DNA from: Hymenobacter sp. CRA2
Lineage (GTDB): Bacteria; Bacteroidota; Bacteroidia; Cytophagales; Hymenobacteraceae
Assembly: GCF_002007105.1 (NCBI RefSeq)
Contig: NZ_MVBC01000001.1
Location: forward strand, 806,001 to 870,000
Length of the DNA stretch: 64,000 bases
Direction of reading: 5' to 3'
The notes under the pieces are model-generated. The model searched no databases. It saw only the letters and a list, made by a program, of their open reading frames with translations, and was not told the origin of the DNA. This document shows, piece by piece, positions 1-10,518 of the stretch (position 1 is the stretch's first letter; every line of letters begins with the position of its first letter). The position numbers and the translations under genes were made by a program.

Positions 1-330
1 GACCGTCTCTACAACGAAAGCGACCCAGCCCAACTGCTACTGGTGCTGCCTACCAAAACGGCCGCCGCTACTGCTGCCCTGGAGCCGGCTTTCCCCAACC
101 CCTTCTCGGAGCGCACGCAGCTTAGCTTCCGCCTTGGCGCGGCCACGCACGCCACCGTGCAGGTATTCGACCTCACCGGCCGCGTGGTCAGCCGCCTCGC
201 CGATGGCGACTTCAGCGCCGGCCGGCACACGCTGACTCTGACTGCGGGCACGCTACCGGCGGGCGTGTACGTCATCCGCCTGAGCACTGAAACCGGTAGC
301 TGGCAGCAGAAAGTGCTGCTGACGCGGTAA
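1..330 (+). CDS. T9SS cargo protein, C-terminal end (partial)
   Basis: The reading frame is open from the first base and ends at a TAA at 330, so only the last 109 residues of a larger protein are present. The visible part has the layout of a type IX secretion sorting domain: a PNPF motif (PAFPNPFSERTQ), a beta-rich stretch with FDLTGRVV, a GVYVIRL segment and a basic end. In this family the domain directs a secreted or surface protein through the outer membrane and is then cleaved. The function of the missing N-terminal part cannot be told. Confidence 0.85.
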   Translation, partial: DRLYNESDPAQLLLVLPTKTAAATAALEPAFPNPFSERTQLSFRLGAATHATVQVFDLTGRVVSRLADGDFSAGRHTLTLTAGTLPAGVYVIRLSTETGSWQQKVLLTR

Positions 331-386
331 AGTTGATATTGTGGTACATAGGCAGGCGCATGAACTGCTCCCAGCAAGTAAATTTG

Positions 387-415
387 AAGGGCCCGGCAAC
401 GTTAGCCGGGCCCTT
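387..415 (+). terminator. Intrinsic terminator after the T9SS gene
   Basis: An 11-bp perfect stem (387-397 with 405-415) and a 7-nt loop follow the T9SS gene. The T-rich tail is short, so termination is inferred mainly from stem strength and position between two co-oriented genes. Confidence 0.75.
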
Positions 416-425
416 CCCTTATGTT

Positions 426-872
426 ATGCGTCGAATATTTCTGCTTAGTGCTTTGGCAGTAGCCGCCAGCAGCTCGAGCGCCGTTGCGCAGAGTGCTACG
501 GCCGCTGCTACGCTGCCGCCCCTCGCGTCGCTGCGCTATTCCGCAGCCGATACCATCCGGGCCGTGCAGCATTTGTTTACCCGCCGCCTGAAAGGGGCCG
601 CCGGGTACGTGGGTGGCGGCAGCGCCACGCTCAGCAAAGCCGCCGTGGGCATGGCCCTGCGCAACGACAGTACCTCGCAGGGCCAGCGCATCGATACCAA
701 CCAGGATGTGCTGGGCGGCGGGCTGATGCTGGGCTACGGCCTATGGCGCACCCAGCGCTTCGGCCCCGAGCGTTACGCCCAGATTGTGGCTGCTTACCAG
801 CAGGGCGAACCGCTGCCCGGCTACGTGCGCCGGCGCCTCAAGACCAAGTACTTCCGCTACCGGGCCTTTTAG
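426..872 (+). CDS. Small exported protein of unknown function
   Basis: This 148-residue protein starts MRRIFLLSALAVAASSSSAVAQ, a clear Sec signal peptide with cleavage after AQ; that is why the ATG at 426 is preferred over an upstream in-frame start that would read through the preceding terminator. The mature part has a Gly-rich middle (YVGGGSATLS) and a basic C-terminus (RRRLKTKYFRYRAF). I do not recognise the family. It stands alone between two terminators, so it is probably transcribed by itself. Periplasmic or outer-membrane location is inferred from the signal peptide. Confidence 0.7.
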   Translation: MRRIFLLSALAVAASSSSAVAQSATAAATLPPLASLRYSAADTIRAVQHLFTRRLKGAAGYVGGGSATLSKAAVGMALRNDSTSQGQRIDTNQDVLGGGLMLGYGLWRTQRFGPERYAQIVAAYQQGEPLPGYVRRRLKTKYFRYRAF

Positions 873-901
873 CGCCTGACTTGGCTGAGGCACCGACACG
901 A

Positions 902-931
902 AAAAGCCCGGGAATCAACTCCCGGGCTTTT
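902..931. terminator. Bidirectional terminator between convergent genes
   Basis: A 12-bp perfect stem (902-913 with 920-931) with a 6-nt loop is flanked by A-run and T-run. It lies between the small exported protein (plus strand) and the M28 peptidase (minus strand), and can serve both. Confidence 0.85.
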
Positions 932-952
932 CTTGTGCCAGCTCAAGACGGA

Positions 953-2650
<1,698 letters not shown>

Positions 2651-2993
2651 GGGCAAAGGTTTTAGGTAGCTATAAAGGGCTGGGCTGCAATATGCGGAGT
2701 AAATTCGGCGGGGCACACGGCCACCCAGGCGGGGCGGAACCACGCGCGTAGCCGCGAAAATCAATTTCGCGGCTATTGCCCAACGATGCTACGCCCTGCC
2801 CGAACGGCGGGCGTTGACCCCGCAAACCCGCGCATTGGCATCAGTAGTTGGCCGGTTGGTAGAATAGGGCGTCGGCGTACGCAGCTTTGCGCGTTTTGGT
2901 TGCGTCTTTTGCGCGGAGCCTCCGACGGACCCCGCGCCAAATGTCGGCGGCTGCTTAACTTGCTTCACTCCTACTCATCCTTTTGATTCCCCT
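2651..2993. other. Divergent intergenic region
   Basis: This stretch separates the M28 peptidase (minus) from the first M16 protease (plus) and must hold both promoters. On the minus strand AACCTTTG (2661-2654) resembles a Bacteroidota -7 box but lies only a few bases before the start codon. No convincing gene, repeat or RNA was seen. Confidence 0.4.
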
Positions 2994-5900
2994 ATGACCC
3001 GCAATCAACTGTTGCTGCTCGGGCTGGGTGCTTTCCTGACGGCCGCCGCGCCGCAGGCTGCATCGGCCCAGGCGAAGGCAGCCGCCAAACCCGCTGCTAA
3101 AACCACCGCTACCAAGGCTACCGCCTCGGGCACGCGCCTGGTGGAGAAAGTAACCCGCAAGCCCGGCGAAGTCGTCATTCCCTACGAGAAGTACGTGCTG
3201 CCCAACGGCCTCACGCTCATCGTGGCTGAAGACCACTCCGACCCGATTGCGCACGTGGACGTGACCTACCACGTGGGCTCGGCGCGCGAAACGATTGGTA
3301 AATCCGGCTTTGCCCACTTCTTCGAGCACATGATGTTCCAGGGCTCCGACCACGTGGCCGACGAACAGCACTTCAAGACCGTATCGGCCGCCGGCGGCAC
3401 GCTGAACGGCACCACCAACCGCGACCGGACCAACTACTTCGAAACGCTGCCCTCGAACCAACTGGAAACGGCGCTGTGGCTGGAGGCCGACCGCATGGGC
3501 TTCCTGCTCGACGCGGTGACGGAGAAGAAATTCGAAGTACAGCGCGCCACCGTGAAAAACGAGCGCGGCCAGAACTACGACAACCGCCCCTATGGCTTGG
3601 CTTCGGAGTACATCTCGAAGACGCTGTACCCCTACGGGCACCCCTACTCCTGGCTGACCATCGGCTACCTGGAGGATTTGAACCGCTCGGACGTCAACGA
3701 CCTGAAAAACTTCTTCCTGCGCTGGTACGGCCCCAACAACGCTACCGTAACGGTGGGCGGCGACGTGAAGCCGGCCGACGTGGTGAAGCTGGTGGAGAAG
3801 TACTTCGGCTCGATTCCGAAGGGCCCGGACGTGCAGAACATGAAGCTGCCCGAGCCCACGCTGGCCCAGGACCGCTACGTGAGCTACCAGGACAACGTGC
3901 GCTTCCCGATGCTGCAGATGGTTTTCCCGACCATCCCCGGCAACAACCCGGATGAGGTAGCCGTCGACGCGCTGGCCAGCATCCTGGGCGGCACCAAGTC
4001 CTCGCCGCTGTACCAGAACCTGGTGAAGGCCCAGAAGGCCGTGCAGGCGCAGTCGTACCATCCCACTTCCGAGCTGGGCGGCGAGTTTACCATCGTGGCG
4101 CTGGGCTACCCCGGCAAGCCGCTGGCCGACCTCGAAACCACCATCCGCGCCTCCATCGACGAGCTGGCCAAGCGTGGCATCTCGGAAGAGGACGTAGCCC
4201 GCTACAAAGCCTCCACGGAAGCCGACCTGATCAACCGCCTCTCCTCGGTGAGCGGCAAGGTGAGCACCCTGGCCGCCTATCAGTACCAGACCGGCAACCC
4301 CAACCGCCTGCCCCTCGAGCTGAAGCGCATTCAGTCGCTGACCAAGGCCGACGTGGACCGCGTGTTCAAGCAATACATCATCGGCAAGAAAGCCGTGATT
4401 CTGAGCGTGGTGCCCAAGGCCAACCCCGAGCTGGTGGCCAAGGCCGACAACTACACCGTCGACAAGTCGGGCTTCAAAGCGCCCAAGGACGAGTACGCCG
4501 GCCTGAAGTACGTGAAGGCCAAGGACAGCTTCGACCGCGGCGTGCAGCCCAAAGCCGGGCAGGCGCCGCTGGTGAGCGTGCCGGCCGTGTGGAAGGCCGA
4601 CATGCCCAACAAGCTGAAGGTTATCGGCACGCAAAACGCCGAAATGCCGACCACCACGCTGCTGCTCACCATCCGCGGCGGCCACCGCCTGGAAGGCGCT
4701 ATGCCGAACAAAGCCGGTATTGCGGCCCTGACGGCCGGCATGCTGGACGAAGGCACCGAGAAGTACTCGGCCGAGCAGTTCGACGCCGAGCTGGAGAAGC
4801 TGGGCAGCGAAATCCGCGTGTCGCCGGGCGCCGATGCTACCACGGTGTACGTGCAGAGCCTGACCAAGAACCTGGACAAGACGATGGCCCTGCTGGATCA
4901 GCGCCTGCTGCACCCCAAGTTTGATCAGGCCGATTTCGACCGCCTCAAGAAGCAGACGCTGGAAGGCATTGCCAACCAGAACACGCAGCCGGTGGTCATT
5001 GCCGACAAGACCTACAACCGCCTGCTCTACGGGCAGAACGACATCATGGCGGTGCCCACCACGGGTACGGCCGCCTCGGTGGGCAGCCTCACGCTCGACG
5101 ACGTGAAGCAGTTCTACCAGACCTACTACGCCCCCAACATCAGCAGCCTGGTGGTGGTAAGCGACGCCCCGCAGGCCAGCATCACCCCGAAGCTGGGCTT
5201 CCTCAACAGCTGGACGACCAAGCCGGTGGAGCTGCCGAAAGCTACGGCTTCGGCCAAGGCCGAGAAAACCAAGCTGTACTTCGTCAACAAGGACAACGCG
5301 CCGCAGTCGGAAATCCGCATCGGTTACGTGGGCCTGCCCTACGACGCCACCGGTGAGTACTACCGCGCGTACCTGATGAACTACATCCTGGGCGGCGCCT
5401 TCAACTCGCGCATCAACCTGAACCTGCGCGAAGACAAGGGCTACACCTACGGCGCCCGCTCGGGCTTCCAGGGCTCGCGCTACGCCGGGCCGTTCACGGC
5501 TCAGGCCGGCGTGCGGGCTGATGCCTCGGCCGCGTCGGTGAAGGAGTTCATGAAAGAAATCGAGAACTTCCGCAAGGGCGGCATCACCGATGAGGAGCTG
5601 CAGTTCCTGAAGGCCTCCATCGGCCAGAGCGACGCCCTGAAGTACGAAACCGGTCAGCAGAAGGCCGCCTTCCTCTCGCGCCTCGTGGAATACGACCTGC
5701 CCACCGACTACGTGAAGCAGCAGGCCGAAATTCTGAACAACCTGACCAAGGAGGACGTGACTACGCTGGCGGGTAAGTACCTGCCCGAGCAGATGTACAT
5801 CGTGACCGTGGGCGACAAGAAGTACCTGCCGGAGCTCAAGCAGCTGGGCTACGAGGTGATTGAGCTGGACGCCGACGGCAACCCCGTAGCGGCCGCTGTG

Positions 5901-6032
5901 GCTGCTGAAGCTGCTCCGGCTCCGGCCGCCGCCGCTGCTCCCGCCACCAGCGACAAGAAGGTGAAGGTGAAAACCAAAGAGGATGGCAAGAAGGACAAGC
6001 AGAAAATGAAGTCCGACGAAGCCGGCAAGTAA
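2994..6032 (+). CDS. M16 family zinc metalloprotease, double domain, copy 1
   Basis: The 1012-residue protein has a signal peptide (cleavage near ASAQA, about residue 26) and two M16 halves. The first half carries the inverted zinc motif HFFEH (residues 108-112). The second half (from about residue 540) lacks HxxEH but keeps the R/Y region (NSRINLNLREDKGYTYG) typical of the non-catalytic partner, so both halves of the clam-shell are on one chain. The C-terminus is a Lys-rich tail (TSDKKVKVKTKEDGKKDK). The family degrades peptides in the periplasm; substrates here are unknown. Copy 2 follows about 315 bp downstream, but a terminator separates them, so they are probably separate transcripts. 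Confidence 0.95.
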   Translation: MTRNQLLLLGLGAFLTAAAPQAASAQAKAAAKPAAKTTATKATASGTRLVEKVTRKPGEVVIPYEKYVLPNGLTLIVAEDHSDPIAHVDVTYHVGSARETIGKSGFAHFFEHMMFQGSDHVADEQHFKTVSAAGGTLNGTTNRDRTNYFETLPSNQLETALWLEADRMGFLLDAVTEKKFEVQRATVKNERGQNYDNRPYGLASEYISKTLYPYGHPYSWLTIGYLEDLNRSDVNDLKNFFLRWYGPNNATVTVGGDVKPADVVKLVEKYFGSIPKGPDVQNMKLPEPTLAQDRYVSYQDNVRFPMLQMVFPTIPGNNPDEVAVDALASILGGTKSSPLYQNLVKAQKAVQAQSYHPTSELGGEFTIVALGYPGKPLADLETTIRASIDELAKRGISEEDVARYKASTEADLINRLSSVSGKVSTLAAYQYQTGNPNRLPLELKRIQSLTKADVDRVFKQYIIGKKAVILSVVPKANPELVAKADNYTVDKSGFKAPKDEYAGLKYVKAKDSFDRGVQPKAGQAPLVSVPAVWKADMPNKLKVIGTQNAEMPTTTLLLTIRGGHRLEGAMPNKAGIAALTAGMLDEGTEKYSAEQFDAELEKLGSEIRVSPGADATTVYVQSLTKNLDKTMALLDQRLLHPKFDQADFDRLKKQTLEGIANQNTQPVVIADKTYNRLLYGQNDIMAVPTTGTAASVGSLTLDDVKQFYQTYYAPNISSLVVVSDAPQASITPKLGFLNSWTTKPVELPKATASAKAEKTKLYFVNKDNAPQSEIRIGYVGLPYDATGEYYRAYLMNYILGGAFNSRINLNLREDKGYTYGARSGFQGSRYAGPFTAQAGVRADASAASVKEFMKEIENFRKGGITDEELQFLKASIGQSDALKYETGQQKAAFLSRLVEYDLPTDYVKQQAEILNNLTKEDVTTLAGKYLPEQMYIVTVGDKKYLPELKQLGYEVIELDADGNPVAAAVAAEAAPAPAAAAAPATSDKKVKVKTKEDGKKDKQKMKSDEAGK

Positions 6033-6057
6033 GCCAGTCAGGCTTCTGCCAGAATGC

Positions 6058-6097
6058 AAACCGGGGTGTGGCCGCAGTGGCCGCACCCCGGTTTTTT
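6058..6097 (+). terminator. Intrinsic terminator after M16 copy 1
   Basis: A long stem (6058-6073 with 6079-6094, one G-T wobble) with a 5-nt loop is followed by TTTTTT. It lies 26 bp after the stop codon. Confidence 0.9.
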
Positions 6098-6347
6098 GTT
6101 GGGCCCCGCCGTAGCGCGTCAGGTATCGATGGGGCCGTGAAAGCGGGCTTGGGTGGTGCAACCAGAGCCGGCGGATTACCCGGCTTTGCTACTGCTGCGA
6201 CGAGGTGATTTTCGTGGGTTGTTACTGGAATAAATTCAGACCGCTGGACAGCACGAAGAATATTGCGGGTGGCTAATGAATAAACGGGTGGGGCTGGTCG
6301 TTGAATGCGGACAAAATTCTACCTTATCAACCTAACATCCTCTCTCA
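6098..6347. other. Intergenic region upstream of M16 copy 2
   Basis: About 250 bp without a gene. It is less GC-rich than the flanking genes towards its 3' end (ATAAATTC, AATATTG, AATAAACG). TACCTTAT about 20 bp before the ATG is a weak match to a TAnnTTTG box. Nothing else was seen. Confidence 0.4.
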
Positions 6348-9300
6348 ATGGCTATGAATACCAAACCCTTAGTCTTGCTCGGCCTGGGCTTAGCCCTAGG
6401 TTGTGGCCCACTGGCACAGGCCCAGCAACGCCAGGCCGCCAAACCCGCCGCGGCCAAAGGCTCATCAGCCACCAAGGCTACCGCCTCGGGCACGCGCCTG
6501 GTGGAGAAAGTGACGCCGCAGGCCGGGCAGCTGCTGATTCCCTACGAGAAATATGTGCTGCCCAACGGCCTCACGCTGATAGTGCACGAGGACCATTCGG
6601 ACCCCGTTGCGCACGTGGACGTGACGTATCATGTGGGCTCAGCGCGCGAAACGATTGGTAAATCCGGCTTTGCCCACTTCTTCGAGCACATGATGTTCCA
6701 GGGCTCCGACCACGTAGCCGACGAGGAACACTTTAAGCTCGTCACGGCGGCGGGCGGCACGCTGAACGGCACCACTAACCAGGACCGCACGAACTACTTC
6801 GAGACCGTGCCGAACAACCAGCTCGAAACCGCCTTGTGGCTGGAGGCCGACCGCATGGGCTTCCTGCTCGACGCCGTAACGCAGCAAAAGTTTGAGGTGC
6901 AGCGCGCTACGGTAAAGAACGAGCGTGGGCAGAACGTGGACAATGCCCCCTACGGCCGGGCCTGGGAGCTGGCCGGCCGCACCATGTACCCCTACGGCCA
7001 CCCCTACAGCTGGCCCGTCATCGGCTACCTGGAAGACCTGAACCGCTCGGACGTCAACGACCTGAAGAACTTCTTCCTGCGCTGGTACGGCCCCAACAAC
7101 GCCAGCGTGACCGTGGCCGGCGACGTGAAAACGGCCGACGTGGTGAAGCTGGTGGAGAAGTACTTCGGCAGCATTCAGCGGGGCCCCGAGGTGGCGCGCG
7201 TGAAGCTGCCGGCGCCCGTGCTCGACAAGGACCGCTACGTGAGCTACGAAGACGCCAACATCAGCCAGCCCATGCTGCAGGTGCTCTTCCCCACGGTGCC
7301 GCGCATGCACCCCGATGAAATTCCGCTCGATGCGCTGGCCGACATCCTGGGCCGCGACAACAACTCCTTGCTCTACAAGAACCTGATCAAAAGCCAGAAG
7401 GCCACCCAGGCCGTGGCCTATCATCCCTGCTCGGAGCTCAGCGGCGAGCTGACCCTGCAGGTAATCAACTTCGCCGGCTCCGACCTCGACCAGTCCGAAG
7501 CCCTAGTGCGCCAGACGCTGGCCGAGTTTGAGCAGCGCGGCGTCACCGACGAAGACCTGGCCCGTTTCAAGGCTCACCGCGAAGCCGACGACATCAACAG
7601 CCTCGCCAGCGTGCAGGCCAAAGCCTCCCGCCTGGCCTCCTACCAGTTCCTGACCGGCAACCCCAACATGCTGCCCCGCGACCTGCAGCGCGTGCAAGCC
7701 CTTACCAAGGCCGACGTGATGCGCGTCTACAACCAGTACCTCAAGGGCAAGCGCGCCGTGGTGCTGAGCGTGGTACCGGCCGGCAAACCCGAGCTCATGG
7801 CCGGCCAGTCCAATTTCACCGTCGACAAGTCGGGCTTCAAAGCGCCCAAGGACGAGTACGCCGGCCTGAAGTACGTGAAGGCCAAGGACAGCTTCGACCG
7901 CGGCCAGCGCCCCAAGTCCGGCACCAACCCCGTGGTGAAAGTGCCCGCCCTGTGGCGCGCCGACCAGCCCAACGGCCTGCGCGTGATGGGCACCCGCAAC
8001 ACGGAGCTGCCTTCCACCAACCTGCTGCTGACCATCCGCGGCGGCCACCGTCTGTTGCAGACCCAACCGCAGAAAGCCGGCCTGGCCGAAATGACGGCCA
8101 AGATGCTGTCGGAGAGCACCGAAAAGTACACCAGCGAGGAAATGGCCGCCGCCCTTACCCGGCTGGGCAGCCAGGTGTTCATCTACGCCGGCGACAACGA
8201 CACCAAGGTGTTTGTGCAGTCGCTGACCAAAAACCTCGACCAGACGCTGGCCCTGGTGGAGCAAAGCCTGCTGCACCCGCGCTTCGCGCAGGAAGACTTC
8301 GACCGCGTGAAGAAGCAGCAGCTCGACATGGTGAAGGACTTCGCAAACCAGCCCAGCGTGGTGGCCGATCTGGCCTTCAACCGCCTGCTCTACGGCGCCG
8401 ACAACATTGCCGGAGTGGCCGTGGCCGGCTCGCCCAGCACCGTGGCCGCCCTCACGCTCGACGACGTGAAGCGCTTCTATCAGCAAAACTTCGCGCCCAA
8501 CGTGAGCCACCTCGTGGTGGTGAGCGACGCCCCGCAGGCCGCCATTACGCCCAAGCTGGCCTTCCTGCAGCAGTGGCAGCGCAAAGACGTGAGCATTCCG
8601 GCCGACGTGGCCGCGCCCCAATCGGCCAAAACCAAGCTGTATTTCATCAGCAAAGACAACGCGCCGCAGTCGGAAATCCGCATTGGCTACCTCGGCATGC
8701 CCTTTGATGCCACCGGCGACTTTTACCGCGCCGGGCTGGCCAACTACCTGCTGGGCGGTGCCTTCAACTCGCGCATCAACCTGAACCTGCGCGAGGACAA
8801 GGGCTACACCTACGGGGCGTGGTCGTACTTCCAGGGCACGCACTACCGGGCTCCGTTCACGGCTCAGGCCGGCGTGCGCGCCGATGCCTCGGCGCAGGCC
8901 GTGAAGGAGTTTATGAAGGAAATGGAAAGCTACCGCAAGGATGGCATCAACGAAGAAGAGCTACAGTTTCTGAAGGCCAGCATCGGCCAGCGCGACGCCC
9001 TGAAGTACGAAACCGGTCAGCAGAAAGCCTCCTTCCTCTCGCGCCTGCTGGAGTACGACCTCAAGCCCGACTACGTAGACCAGCAGACGCAGATTCTGCA
9101 GCAGCTCAAGCGCGAAGAAGTGCTGGCCCTGGCCCAGAAGTACCTCGCCCCCGACAACATGCAGATCGTGACCGTGGGCGACAAGAAGTACCTGCCGGAG
9201 CTCAAGCAGCTAGGCTACGAAGTGGTGGAAATCGACATGGACGGCAAGCCCGTGGCAGCGGCTCCGTCGGCCCTGGCTACGGAAGAGCCCGCGGCCTCAC

Positions 9301-9398
9301 CCGTGCCCGCCACCAGCGACAAAAAGGCTAAGGTGAAAATGAAGGAGGACGGCAAAAAGGACAAGCAGAAAATGAAGTCCGACAACGCTGGCAAGTAA
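6348..9398 (+). CDS. M16 family zinc metalloprotease, double domain, copy 2
   Basis: A 1016-residue paralogue of the preceding protease with the same order: signal peptide (cleavage near AQAQQ), active M16 half with HFFEH near residue 107, inactive half with the R/Y segment NSRINLNLREDKGYTYG, and the same Lys-rich tail (KMKEDGKKDKQKMKSD). Long blocks are identical at DNA level between the copies (for example the region coding GKSGFAHFFEHMMFQGSDHV), which points to tandem duplication with possible gene conversion. The substrate region has diverged more than the zinc-binding half. Role inferred as periplasmic peptide degradation. Confidence 0.95.
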   Translation: MAMNTKPLVLLGLGLALGCGPLAQAQQRQAAKPAAAKGSSATKATASGTRLVEKVTPQAGQLLIPYEKYVLPNGLTLIVHEDHSDPVAHVDVTYHVGSARETIGKSGFAHFFEHMMFQGSDHVADEEHFKLVTAAGGTLNGTTNQDRTNYFETVPNNQLETALWLEADRMGFLLDAVTQQKFEVQRATVKNERGQNVDNAPYGRAWELAGRTMYPYGHPYSWPVIGYLEDLNRSDVNDLKNFFLRWYGPNNASVTVAGDVKTADVVKLVEKYFGSIQRGPEVARVKLPAPVLDKDRYVSYEDANISQPMLQVLFPTVPRMHPDEIPLDALADILGRDNNSLLYKNLIKSQKATQAVAYHPCSELSGELTLQVINFAGSDLDQSEALVRQTLAEFEQRGVTDEDLARFKAHREADDINSLASVQAKASRLASYQFLTGNPNMLPRDLQRVQALTKADVMRVYNQYLKGKRAVVLSVVPAGKPELMAGQSNFTVDKSGFKAPKDEYAGLKYVKAKDSFDRGQRPKSGTNPVVKVPALWRADQPNGLRVMGTRNTELPSTNLLLTIRGGHRLLQTQPQKAGLAEMTAKMLSESTEKYTSEEMAAALTRLGSQVFIYAGDNDTKVFVQSLTKNLDQTLALVEQSLLHPRFAQEDFDRVKKQQLDMVKDFANQPSVVADLAFNRLLYGADNIAGVAVAGSPSTVAALTLDDVKRFYQQNFAPNVSHLVVVSDAPQAAITPKLAFLQQWQRKDVSIPADVAAPQSAKTKLYFISKDNAPQSEIRIGYLGMPFDATGDFYRAGLANYLLGGAFNSRINLNLREDKGYTYGAWSYFQGTHYRAPFTAQAGVRADASAQAVKEFMKEMESYRKDGINEEELQFLKASIGQRDALKYETGQQKASFLSRLLEYDLKPDYVDQQTQILQQLKREEVLALAQKYLAPDNMQIVTVGDKKYLPELKQLGYEVVEIDMDGKPVAAAPSALATEEPAASPVPATSDKKAKVKMKEDGKKDKQKMKSDNAGK

Positions 9399-9421
9399 GC
9401 TGACCAAGCTTTTACAGCCTA

Positions 9422-9457
9422 AAACCGGGGTGCAGCATAGGGGCTGCGCTCCGGTTT
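9422..9457 (+). terminator. Intrinsic terminator after M16 copy 2
   Basis: A 15-bp stem (9422-9436 with 9443-9457, two G-T wobbles) and T-rich tail TTTGTTGTTT lie about 25 bp after the stop. It is similar in sequence to the terminator of copy 1, so the duplication may have included it. Confidence 0.85.
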
Positions 9458-9497
9458 GTTGTTTCAGGCGGATGAATTGTTGTTGGTTTCGTTGCTG

Positions 9498-9914
9498 CTG
9501 CATGGGCGCAACCGCGGCGGACTCACCACCAAAGCCCACGTAGCGGCCGATGCACGTGGCCGGCTGGTGCGCGGCGGCCTGACGCCGGGCCACTGCCATG
9601 ATGCGCCGTAGGCGCAGCCGTTGCTCGCGGACTTGGCCCAGGCTTACCTCGTGGCCGACCGCGGCTATGATTCCGACCCGCTCGTGGCGGTGCTGGCCGC
9701 CCACAGTACCTGCGCTGTGATTCTGCCCCGCCGCAAGCGCCGCCACCCACGCACGTTCGATGTGCACGGCTATGCGCAACCCCATCCCGTCGAACGCCTG
9801 TTCAGCTGGCTCAAGCAGTTTCGCCGCGTAGCCACCCGCTACGACAAGCTGAGGGCACATTTCTTAGCCTTCGGCCATATTGCGGTAGTCGTCCTCTGGC
9901 TGCGCGACTGTTAA
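9498..9914 (+). pseudogene. IS5-type DDE transposase remnant
   Basis: One frame reads GRNRGGLTTKAHVAADA, then a TAG at 9609-9611, then LVADRGYDSDPLVAVL, PRRKRRHPRTFD and HPVERLFSWLKQFRRVATRYDK before a TAA at 9912-9914. The GGLTTK...D, ADRGYDSD and ERxFxWLKxFRRxxTRYD blocks are the C-terminal half of an IS5/IS4-type transposase (DDE_Tnp_1 fold). The N-terminal catalytic part is missing and the internal stop splits what is left, so it cannot be active. The 5' end abuts the sequence after the M16 terminator; no terminal inverted repeats were recognised. Confidence 0.8.
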
Positions 9915-9936
9915 CATCTCCTAATACTTGATCTGC

Positions 9937-10392
9937 ATGAATCAATTGCCTTACCTAGTACGATTGGTGAAAACCCATGTTATCTTATACTCTATCATCA
10001 GCTCTGGTAGCTTCTCAACTGTTGATTTAAGTCAAACGAAACATCTACGTCTGTCCGAAGTCGGGATGGAGCTTAAGACTGTAACACTAGCAGACGAAGT
10101 GGCATTTCCCTCCGTGCTAGTTGGGTTCACCGAATTCGGCACTATGTTGGAAATGCGCGCCGATTCGCCGCAGTATTTTGACGATACGCGGCGGTTTTTC
10201 AATTCGGACGCGGCCGCTTATAGCCGGCGTCCGCCGGGGCAGCAAGCTACCGGCACCTGGACCAAGCAGATTGGCACCTTTCGCTTCTCCGATACCCAAG
10301 ATGTGCGCGTGAGCGTACGCCGCTCGCCCATGTACGGCGACGTTGTATCAATGATGTTTACCTCGCACCAAGCGGCTACAGGCCAGCCTTAG
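9937..10392 (+). CDS. Hypothetical protein next to transposase remnant
   Basis: An open frame of about 151 residues from the ATG at 9937 (a TTG at 9928 is also possible). The first ~60 codons are much more AT-rich than the surroundings (for example ATCATCAGCTCTGGTAGC...), while the second half has normal composition. No signal peptide, membrane segment or known motif was seen. It begins 22 bp after the transposase remnant, so its 5' part may have arrived with, or been joined by, the mobile element. Function unknown; it may not be a real gene. Confidence 0.4.
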   Translation: MNQLPYLVRLVKTHVILYSIISSGSFSTVDLSQTKHLRLSEVGMELKTVTLADEVAFPSVLVGFTEFGTMLEMRADSPQYFDDTRRFFNSDAAAYSRRPPGQQATGTWTKQIGTFRFSDTQDVRVSVRRSPMYGDVVSMMFTSHQAATGQP

Positions 10393-10410
10393 CAGTTTTT
10401 ATAAACAATG

Positions 10411-10428
10411 AACGGCCGCGCGGCCGTT
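10411..10428. repeat. 18-bp perfect palindrome, possible terminator
   Basis: AACGGCCGCGCGGCCGTT is self-complementary and lies between the hypothetical gene (plus) and the sensor kinase (minus). No T-run follows, so its role as a terminator is uncertain. Confidence 0.4.
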
Positions 10429-10518
10429 ATGACCAGTGGCCGCCAAGTGGAATAGGACATGTAGGTACTGAGCCGAGCAAAGTCCTTGAAGTACGTCGGT
10501 ACTTATGCCCGCGTGTAC

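Noticed and set aside
2786-2986. 66-codon plus-strand frame upstream of M16 copy 1
   Set aside because: Arg/Cys-rich translation, no motif, and it occupies the probable promoter region.
2955-6161. Minus-strand open frame of 1068 codons opposite M16 copy 1
   Set aside because: Antisense shadow of the protease gene; low-complexity His/Val/Gly/Leu composition, no start context, and it runs through the terminator.
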